Shown: positions 18,101 to 24,358 of the stretch, piece after piece | Layout: each line of letters begins with the position of its first letter | Numbering within the stretch: the first letter of the stretch is position 1 | From: Nostoc sp. JL33 | GTDB taxonomy: Bacteria; Cyanobacteriota; Cyanobacteriia; Cyanobacteriales; Nostocaceae | DNA length: 64,000 nt | NCBI RefSeq assembly: GCF_017114985.1 | Contig: NZ_JABXKP010000045.1 | Location: 27,597-91,596, forward strand | Direction: 5' to 3' | Notes under the pieces: model-generated | The model's database searches: none | What the model was told of the DNA's origin: nothing | The model's input: the letters and a program-made list of their open reading frames with translations, nothing else | Program-made: the position numbers and the translations under genes

Positions 18101-19175
18101 CTCTATCTTCTACATAGTTGCACTGAGGGCAAACATGAGTCCTCGTAGATAGAGACTTTTTAACTTTAGTGCCACAGTTAGAACAGTTTTGACTTGTATT
18201 GTGGGGAGGCACGGCAACCGTTACCTTTCCATATTTATGCCCAAAATATTCTAACCATTGGCGAAAAGTTGACCAACCAGCATCAGATATTGATTTAGCT
18301 AGATGTCGGTTACAAACAAGCCCCTTCACATTTAAGTCTTCGTAGGCTACCAAATCGTTAGATTGGATGACGGAGTACGCTAGTCTCTTGCAATACTCTT
18401 TTCGCTGCCTACTTACTCTCAAATGCTTACGTGCATACCTAACTCTAGCTTTGTGGTAGTTGGTCGATTGTGGCTTTTTATCTTTTTTCTTGGCTAAGTC
18501 GTACTTCTTGGATTTTTTGCGATTAGCGCGGTTTAACTGTTTCTCAGACGAACGATAAAACTGGGGCGATAGTTCAACATTACCTTTGTTATCAGCAATG
18601 AAATACTTTAATCCCAAGTCAATACCTACCACTTGACCAGTGGGTTGAGTTTCAATATGAAGGTCAACACTTATCGCAAACTGAGCGTAATACCCATCAG
18701 CGCGACGCACTAGACGGACTCGCTTAATTTGCTTAATGTCGTAGTGGTTAAGGTCATAAGTCCCTTTTAACTTTAATCGGCCTATACCTTTCTTGTCTGA
18801 AAAAGTTATGGCTTTACGAGTAGTAGAGAGCTTCCACCCAGTTGTTTTGTATTCCACTGAACGACAGTGTTTTTTAAACTTAGGAAACCCCTTTTTACCC
18901 TTGGACTTCTTTTTGCAGTTGTCGTAAAACCTACTAATTGCGCTCCATGCACGTTCTGCCGCAGATTGCCGAGCCATTGAATTGAGTTCATTCGCAAAGG
19001 GAAATAAATCAGCAAGTACAGCACAATACTTATTCAAGTCGTATTTATTCAAGCCTTTAACATCCATCCATTGCCTTAAGCATTTGTTTTGGATGAATTG
19101 AGATGTACGAATAGCGTCATCTATCGCTCTATATTGCTTGTCTTTTCCCTTGATTTTAAACTCGTAAATTATCAT
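17949..19175 (-). CDS. tnpB: RNA-guided nuclease TnpB (OrfB)
   Basis: A 408-aa TnpB. An N-terminal wedge/helix-turn-helix region is followed by a split RuvC nuclease with all three acids: Asp186 in GIDLGLK, Glu279 in YEDLNV and Asp359 in RDVNAS. The zinc finger between the last two has CSNCG and CPQC (Cys331, 334, 349, 352). All residues known to be needed for DNA cleavage are present, so it may be active. The ATG at 19173-19175 (MIIYEF) is chosen over one 15 bases earlier because GGAGAG sits at proper spacing before it. The family nicks or cuts donor joints to help the element persist. Confidence 0.93.
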   Translation of the reverse strand: MIIYEFKIKGKDKQYRAIDDAIRTSQFIQNKCLRQWMDVKGLNKYDLNKYCAVLADLFPFANELNSMARQSAAERAWSAISRFYDNCKKKSKGKKGFPKFKKHCRSVEYKTTGWKLSTTRKAITFSDKKGIGRLKLKGTYDLNHYDIKQIKRVRLVRRADGYYAQFAISVDLHIETQPTGQVVGIDLGLKYFIADNKGNVELSPQFYRSSEKQLNRANRKKSKKYDLAKKKDKKPQSTNYHKARVRYARKHLRVSRQRKEYCKRLAYSVIQSNDLVAYEDLNVKGLVCNRHLAKSISDAGWSTFRQWLEYFGHKYGKVTVAVPPHNTSQNCSNCGTKVKKSLSTRTHVCPQCNYVEDRDVNASINILKRGLTTVGHTGSYAWGDLPSWAVGANLLFNGESGNQESPVL

Positions 19176-19370
19176 TTGGCTCTCCTGCAAAGACGCACTC
19201 GCATTCGACCAACCAACTACATTATTATCCTATCACGATTAGCATAAGAATGCTGAATAAATTCAGCAATTCGCTTATATCCCCCGGATAAATCCGGGGG
19301 TTTTACGCATCACGACTCATAAACATCCTTTAGGCTGAGTTAATATACTTATTGTTCGATGGAGTGCCAA

Positions 19371-19481
19371 ATGCGCGATCCACAGAAGAACCAGATTAAA
19401 ATTGAGCCAGCAACCCTCGTTTTGATTGTTTCTATCCTAATACTCTTGCCTCTACTCTTTGTTGGTTTTTTATCGCAGTGA
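19371..19481 (+). CDS. 36-aa single-span membrane protein
   Basis: A frame of 36 codons from ATG 19371 (or 40 from an in-frame ATG at 19359) with a polar N-terminus MRDPQKNQIKIEP and a hydrophobic helix to the end (TLVLIVSILILLPLLFVGFL). The shape resembles the very short subunits of thylakoid complexes, but I cannot match it to one. It lies between the TnpB element and the minisatellite. Existence as a gene is plausible, not proven. Confidence 0.4.
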   Translation: MRDPQKNQIKIEPATLVLIVSILILLPLLFVGFLSQ

Positions 19482-19594
19482 TAGCTAGTGAGGAATAGTT
19501 AACAGATATATTCTCCCGACGTTTTTCACCAAATGCGAACAAGTCGCACTTTGTATTGCTGTGCGATCTTAACCCAAGCTGCTGAATTGTTAAT

Positions 19595-19751
19595 GCATCG
19601 ACTGGTAATGGCATTGCATCGACTGGTAATGGCATTGCATCGACTGGTAATGGCATTGCATCGACTGGTAATGGCATTGCATCGACTGGTAATGGCATTG
19701 CATCGACTGGTAATGGCATTGCATCGACTGGTAATGGCATTGCATCGACTT
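19595..19751. repeat. 21-bp minisatellite, seven perfect units plus a partial
   Basis: The unit GCATCGACTGGTAATGGCATT is repeated from 19595 in seven exact copies, followed by a last partial GCATCGACT. The unit length is a multiple of three and stop-free on both strands, so both strands show long frames of seven-residue repeats (MPLPVDA and MALHRLV). These frames have no ribosome site or other coding signs. Perfect identity suggests recent expansion. Confidence 0.95.
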
Positions 19752-19813
19752 GCAAAAATTAACCTACCCTTGAATTTTTAGGATAACTAAAAAGAGTAAG
19801 TAAATTAGGACTT

Positions 19814-19949
19814 ATATCATGTCCCGGCAATTAAGCATAATACCCGGAACCCCAAAGAGCCAAAGCTACGCTTCGTCTCCCCTCCCCGCTTGCGGGGAGG
19901 GGTTGGGGGTGGGGTTCTTTTATTATGGGTAATTTGGCGGACATGATAT
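19814..19949. repeat. 136-bp MITE-like element, ATATCATGTCC family, copy 1
   Basis: Perfect 11-bp ends ATATCATGTCC (19814-19824) and GGACATGATAT (19939-19949). The inside holds the hairpin CCCTCCCCGC/GCGGGGAGGG preceded by AAAGCTACGCTTCGTCTC. A second copy with the same ends and core is at 24197-24343. No coding capacity. Confidence 0.8.
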
Positions 19950-20189
19950 TACGCAATAACTCTCTGAAACTCTTATTCCTTTACGTCCTTCTCTGCCAGA
20001 CGCTGCGCGTAACTTCCTTCTGCATAGGAGTATGCGGTTCGTTTTTTCATGATTTTGTGTAAGTCCTGTAAATGTAAGAGATCAATTTTCCTTTAATTTT
20101 CAAACAATGTTAGCGCGATGCCGTAGGCGTAGCCCGCCTTTTGTATCAGGTGCGTTACACTACTGTTAACGCACCTAATTACACCAAAA

Positions 20190-21338
20190 CTACTTAGGCA
20201 AAACCTGTCGTAGTGCTGCTACAAGTTGGTCAACGCTTTCCTTACGACTATTAAAGCCCATCAATCCCACGCGCCAAACTTTACCAGCGAGTTCGCCAAG
20301 ACCACCGCCAATTTCAATATTATGTTCATTGAGTAACTGCCGAGCGATCGCTTTACCATCTACCCCTGTTGGAATGCAGACAGTGGTAAGCGTTGGTAGT
20401 CTATACTCTTGCTCAACGTGCATACTCAATCCTAAATTCTCCAACTCTTGCCAGAGATATTCTACGTTCTTTTGATGCCGTTGCCAGGAGTTTGCTAATC
20501 CCTCTTCTGCAAGCAAACGTAATGCTTCCCGCAATGCATAGTATAAATTAATCGGTGCTGTGTGGTGATAAGTGCGTTCAGCGCCCCAATACTTGCCCAG
20601 TAACAACATATCCAAATACCAATTTGCAACCTTTGTTTGACGCTGTTGCAATTTCTCAACGGCACGCGGACTCATTGTAAAAGGCGAAGCACCAGGCGGA
20701 CAACCCAACCCTTTTTGGCTACAACTATAGGCTAAGTCAACTCCCCAAGTATCCAAAAACAAGGGGACACCACCCAAACTTGTGACTGAATCCACTAGCA
20801 ACAAAGTGCCAAATTCATCACACAAATCAGCGACACCTTCCAATGGTTGACGTGCGCCGGTGGAGGTTTCGGCATGAACTAGAGCTAAAATAGTTGGACG
20901 ATGAGTTTTTAAAGCAGTTTGCAGTTCATCCAGGTTAAAGACTTGTCCCCAAGGTTTGGTAATGGTTCGCACATCCGCACCATAACGTCCAGCCATATCC
21001 ACGAGGCGATTACCGAAGTAACCAGCTACACCAATTAAAACCACATCACCGGGTTCTACAGCATTGGCGATGGTTGCTTCCATTGCGGCTGTTCCCGTAC
21101 CACTGACTGCAATCGTGAGTGGGTTTTCTGTTTGCCATACGTAGCGTAGCAACGACTGAATTTCATCCATGAGTGCGAGAAAAGCTGGGTCAAGATGCCC
21201 AACTGGGGAAGTATTCATTGCTTGGAGAACTGTAGGATGGGCATTTGATGGCCCAGGCCCTAACAGTAAACGCGATGGCATTTCTAGCGGTGTGAGTTGC
21301 AAGCGCCCAGAGTCGTTGATTGAAATTGTTTGCGTCAT
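20190..21338 (-). CDS. Class V aminotransferase (alanine/serine-glyoxylate type)
   Basis: A 382-aa PLP enzyme of the alanine-glyoxylate / serine-glyoxylate / serine-pyruvate group. The phosphate-binding GTGTAAMEA is at about residues 80-88, the SVTSLGG aspartate segment at about 183, and the PLP lysine is in SCSQKGLGCPPG (about 211). This enzyme would convert glyoxylate from photorespiration to glycine, cytosolic in cyanobacteria. It starts with a good ATG; the upstream neighbour, a DUF1499 gene, is divergent. The whole length and motifs are normal. The amino donor cannot be decided from sequence alone. Confidence 0.92.
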   Translation of the reverse strand: MTQTISINDSGRLQLTPLEMPSRLLLGPGPSNAHPTVLQAMNTSPVGHLDPAFLALMDEIQSLLRYVWQTENPLTIAVSGTGTAAMEATIANAVEPGDVVLIGVAGYFGNRLVDMAGRYGADVRTITKPWGQVFNLDELQTALKTHRPTILALVHAETSTGARQPLEGVADLCDEFGTLLLVDSVTSLGGVPLFLDTWGVDLAYSCSQKGLGCPPGASPFTMSPRAVEKLQQRQTKVANWYLDMLLLGKYWGAERTYHHTAPINLYYALREALRLLAEEGLANSWQRHQKNVEYLWQELENLGLSMHVEQEYRLPTLTTVCIPTGVDGKAIARQLLNEHNIEIGGGLGELAGKVWRVGLMGFNSRKESVDQLVAALRQVLPK

Positions 21339-21576
21339 AATCTGTCTTCGCCTAGACGATACTTAACGGATCATAGAGCGAACGCATCACCGATGTTTTA
21401 GTGAATCTGTCATTTCCCAGAAGATGCGATGTCTGACGACAAGCCGCTTCTCTACGAACGCCAATAGCGTGTCGCAGACAGACGCACTCGCGTTTGCGTC
21501 TACGCGGCAAAGTATTATAGTAATTCAAGCAAATAAATGTGTGAGTATACTTATTCACTTACCTGGAGAGATAATT

Positions 21577-21966
21577 ATGGTTTTTGCTGGCAAACCACCA
21601 AATAATTTAGGTGTTAACAACGGTAAACTAGCATCCTGCCCTAATTCCCCTAACTGCGTTTCTAGTCAGAGTGCAGATGCAACCCACAAAATTGCACCAC
21701 TGACTTTTACATCTACTCCTGAAGAAGCGATTACTAATCTCAAAAAGATTATTCAGTCCTTACCAAGAACCAAAATCATTACCGAAAGTAAAGATTATTT
21801 ATATGCAGAATTTAAAAGTGCTTTACTGGGATTTGTGGATGATGTAGAATTCTATCTAGACCGAAATGCTAATGTTATCCAAGTGCGTTCAGCCTCACGC
21901 TTAGGTCAAAGCGATTTGGGTGTCAATCGTCAACGAATAGAGACGATTAGAGCCAAGTTAAAGTAA
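21577..21966 (+). CDS. DUF1499 family protein
   Basis: A 129-aa protein with the DUF1499 layout: LASCPNSPNCVSSQ near the N-terminus (about 18-31), a middle region ending FVDDVEFYLD, and the C-terminal VRSASRLGQSDLGVNRQRIE. The function of DUF1499 is not known; family members are usually small soluble or anchored proteins. The frame is open further upstream, but ATG 21577 has GGAGAG eight bases before it and removes a repeat-derived extension. It is followed 14 bases later by the DUF1345 gene. Confidence 0.88.
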   Translation: MVFAGKPPNNLGVNNGKLASCPNSPNCVSSQSADATHKIAPLTFTSTPEEAITNLKKIIQSLPRTKIITESKDYLYAEFKSALLGFVDDVEFYLDRNANVIQVRSASRLGQSDLGVNRQRIETIRAKLK

Positions 21967-21980
21967 TTCGTAATTCGTAA

Positions 21981-22703
21981 TTGAATTACGAATTAGTTAA
22001 ACTGGACTGGATAATATTTGCGATCGCAACATTTGTGAGACTTAATTTATTTAAAAACTTTGACTCCAGACCACGACTAATCATTGCTGTCGGACTCGCT
22101 CTATTAGTTTCAGTAATCCTTCCGCGTTGGCTGCACTTACCCACTCGCATTCTCTGCGCTTGGAACTTTGGTGCTGACTTTTTCTTAGCCGTAACGTGGT
22201 GGAAGATGATTAAGGCTACCCCAGAAAAAATTCGCCGTTATGCTGAGGGTGAATATGAAGGACATTTGGCTATATTCATGCTGGTGATTGCTGCTGCTTG
22301 TGCTAGTGTTTTAGCCATTGTGTTTTTACTAACTGATAAAAAAGGGTTGTCAAAAATTCTGCTTAACCTACATGTCATACTTTCAATTATGACCATTGTC
22401 GGTTCCTGGTTACTAGTGCATACGATGTTTGCAGTGCAATATGCACACAGCTATTACAAATATATTATTCGTAATAATAGTGAAGAAATCACCGGAGGTT
22501 TAGATTTCCCTGATAACGACCATCCAGACTATTGGGAATTTTTATATTATTCATTTGTAGTTGGTATGACTAGTCAAGTTTCAGATGTGGAGACGAGATC
22601 AGCCGAGATGAGGCGCTTGACTCTGTTACATAGCATATTATCCTTCTTTTTCAACACCACTATTTTAGCTATGACTATTAATATCGTTGCATCGCTGATT
22701 TAA
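21981..22703 (+). CDS. DUF1345 family membrane protein
   Basis: A 240-aa protein with about five membrane segments. The DUF1345 hallmarks are clear: HTMFAVQYAHSYY, GGLDFP, then PDYWEFLYYSFVVGMTSQVSDV. The role of the family is unknown. The first in-frame start is TTG 21981, which lies inside a TAATTCGTAATTGAATTACGAATTA palindromic repeat, so the repeat itself may have supplied the start; GTG at 22035 is an alternative. It shares strand and 14-base spacing with DUF1499. Confidence 0.88.
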   Translation: MNYELVKLDWIIFAIATFVRLNLFKNFDSRPRLIIAVGLALLVSVILPRWLHLPTRILCAWNFGADFFLAVTWWKMIKATPEKIRRYAEGEYEGHLAIFMLVIAAACASVLAIVFLLTDKKGLSKILLNLHVILSIMTIVGSWLLVHTMFAVQYAHSYYKYIIRNNSEEITGGLDFPDNDHPDYWEFLYYSFVVGMTSQVSDVETRSAEMRRLTLLHSILSFFFNTTILAMTINIVASLI

Positions 22704-22817
22704 AAATCGCTTGACTCAGCCAAAAGTATGATTATTTGCTTCTCTACTTCTAGAAAGAGGAAATTCTACTGCAAGTTTTTTAAGATGAGCTTAAGTTGAG
22801 ATAATCGGAGTAAGCTG

Positions 22818-23063
22818 ATGGCTGATAAAACAATTAATGAATTGCCTAATGAAATTACAGAACAGTTACCTGAACACGCACAGCAGATTTTTGTAGCAGC
22901 ATTAAATGCTGCTCAAAGTAATGGTTTGAGTGAAGAGGGTGCGCTTGATGTTGCTTGGAATAGTGTAAAGAATGAATACGAACCAGGCAACGATGGCAAA
23001 TGGCAGAGAAAGCCTGAAGACACTGCTATACATCATAAATCTGTTGTGTCTGGTGGGAATTAG
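22818..23063 (+). CDS. ChaB family protein
   Basis: An 81-aa protein matching ChaB: the N-terminal ELPNEITEQLPEHAQQIFVAALNAA helix followed by EEGALDVAWNSVKNEYE and the tail GKWQRK. ChaB is annotated as a regulator of the cation antiporter ChaA, but ChaB-like proteins are widespread without ChaA, as here. It has a proper ATG and is followed by a strong terminator at 23119-23165, so it is probably monocistronic. Confidence 0.9.
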   Translation: MADKTINELPNEITEQLPEHAQQIFVAALNAAQSNGLSEEGALDVAWNSVKNEYEPGNDGKWQRKPEDTAIHHKSVVSGGN

Positions 23064-23118
23064 ATAAATTTAAGCTTGGCAGAGGTATCTTTTGTTAGAG
23101 GTAAGACAGAATTTAAAG

Positions 23119-23165
23119 GGAATTCCATTCTTACGAAGCGGGCATGGAATTCCTCTTTCTTTTTT
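23119..23165 (+). terminator. Intrinsic terminator after chaB-like gene
   Basis: GGAATTCCAT (23119-23128) pairs perfectly with ATGGAATTCC (23144-23153) around a 15-base loop, followed by TCTTTCTTTTTT. It has the stem plus T-run of an intrinsic terminator, 56 bases after the ChaB stop. Confidence 0.85.
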
Positions 23166-23243
23166 CACAACTTTTGCAAGATAATATAAATTTTGAACAA
23201 ACTATAACTATTTAAATACTGGCTAGAAAAATATAGACAGAAT

Positions 23244-23828
23244 ATGCTAATTCAACAAGACGAAATAGCTATTCGTCTAATGCAAGATGAAATGGATGAT
23301 TATGAGTTGATGGCAAGATGGTTAACTGATGCCCAAGTTTTGAAATTTTATGAAGGAAGAGATAATCCTTTTGATTTAGAAAGAATTATAGAAACGTACA
23401 AACCTATGATCAGTGGAGATGAGCCGGTTGTTCCGTGTCTGTTCTCCTATGAAAATATTCCCATTGGTTATTTGCAGTATTGTGCGCTCAATGACTTATC
23501 GCAAACCGATAGACAATTGTATCATCTCGATCAAACTGATTATGTGTATGCAATTGATTTATTCATAGGCGAAACTGACTATTGGAACAAGGGAATTGGT
23601 ACAAAAATCTTGTCAGCAGTTATCAGTTATCTTTTTGAACAGCGACAAGCTGATAAAATTGTCATAGATCCTCATGTTGACAATCTTCGCGCTATCCGTT
23701 GCTATGAAAAATGTGGTTTTGTGAAAGTAAAGCTATTGCCCGCCCATGAGCTACATGAAGGGGAATACTCAGATTGTTGGCTGATGGCAATAGACCGAAA
23801 AAACCATTGCACTCCTAATTTTCAATAG
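23244..23828 (+). CDS. AAC(6')-like GNAT acetyltransferase
   Basis: A 194-aa GNAT protein resembling aminoglycoside 6'-N-acetyltransferases: IPIGYLQY at about 73-80, DLFIGETDYWNKGIGTKIL (acetyl-CoA loop, the last part matching the GLGTKL motif of AAC(6')) and DPHVDNLRAIRCYEKCGF at about 150-167, nearly identical in pattern to the DPSPSNLRAIRCYEKAGF of AAC(6')-Ib. It transfers an acetyl group from acetyl-CoA to an amine. Whether aminoglycosides are its natural substrate is unknown; a metabolite is as likely. It is monocistronic. Confidence 0.85.
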   Translation: MLIQQDEIAIRLMQDEMDDYELMARWLTDAQVLKFYEGRDNPFDLERIIETYKPMISGDEPVVPCLFSYENIPIGYLQYCALNDLSQTDRQLYHLDQTDYVYAIDLFIGETDYWNKGIGTKILSAVISYLFEQRQADKIVIDPHVDNLRAIRCYEKCGFVKVKLLPAHELHEGEYSDCWLMAIDRKNHCTPNFQ

Positions 23829-23914
23829 TTTCTCAGTTAATGTCCGACAAGATACCGGCAGTCGCACACATGCCGAGACTATAGTCTAAGTTGGTCTAAA
23901 AGTATCTCACTAAT

Positions 23915-24079
23915 TTAACTCGCGTGTTCCCAGTCACTAAGTAACTCATACTGTTGTGCTGTTTTCTTGCATTGGCGGAATGGTACTTTAGGAGTACCAA
24001 TATTCATACCAGGAAAAGACTGTTTTTTAGTCTTGGTGGGTCTATTTTCTTGTGTCGTTGTCAACTGTTGGGTTTTCAT
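23915..24079 (-). CDS. 54-aa small protein of unknown function
   Basis: A complete 54-codon frame from ATG 24079 to TAA. The product is polar and basic in its N-terminal half (QENRPTKTKKQSFPGMNIG) and ends QYELLSDWEHAS. It has no signal peptide or membrane segment, and no ribosome site is obvious. The family is not recognised. The coding-like composition and lack of other genes in the gap make it plausible. Confidence 0.35.
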   Translation of the reverse strand: MKTQQLTTTQENRPTKTKKQSFPGMNIGTPKVPFRQCKKTAQQYELLSDWEHAS

Positions 24080-24196
24080 TGGTAAATAAATTACTGATTA
24101 AAATCTCAGCACCAATCTATAACACCAATTTTCAAACGGCAACTTTCACTTTAAATAGCTTATTTCGTACAAATATTCACAATCCGATCGCTAGTA

Positions 24197-24343
24197 ATAT
24201 CATGTCTGCTTGATTGCTTATTAAACCCGAATAACCCCACCCCGCCAAAGCTACGCTTTGTCTCCCCTCCCCGCAAGCGGGGAGGGGTTAGGGGTGGGGT
24301 GTAATGACTGTGGTTAGCATAACTAATTATGGGGACATGATAT
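24197..24343. repeat. 147-bp MITE-like element, ATATCATGTCC family, copy 2
   Basis: Ends ATATCATGTC (24197-24206) and GACATGATAT (24334-24343), with the same core as the copy at 19814-19949 (AAAGCTACGCTTTGTCTCC and a CCCTCCCCGC/GCGGGGAGGG hairpin). It lies 15 bases after the helicase stop codon. Confidence 0.8.
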
Positions 24344-24358
24344 AACTGTAAATTCCAA

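Larger units (their letters stand above)
17934..19310 (-). mobile_element. Solo TnpB element of the IS200/IS605 superfamily
   Basis: The element carries only tnpB. At the 3' end a perfect 9-bp hairpin CCCCCGTTT/AAACGGGGG (17942-17962) is followed on the minus strand by GTGTCAA, a sequence typical of IS605-type right ends, with the cleavage site probably at TCAA (17934-17937). At the other end a hairpin CCCCCGGAT/ATCCGGGGG (19281-19300) and an inner palindrome TGCTGAAT/ATTCAGCA (about 19250-19267) mark the left end. There is no tnpA, so it would need a transposase in trans. Outer boundaries are approximate. Confidence 0.75.

Noticed and set aside
19595..19751. Possible CRISPR array
   Set aside because: The units are head-to-tail without spacers and there is no cas gene in the window.
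19533..19781. Long frames of seven-residue repeats on both strands
   Set aside because: They are the translation of the 21-bp minisatellite, with no ribosome site and no coding sequence outside the repeat.
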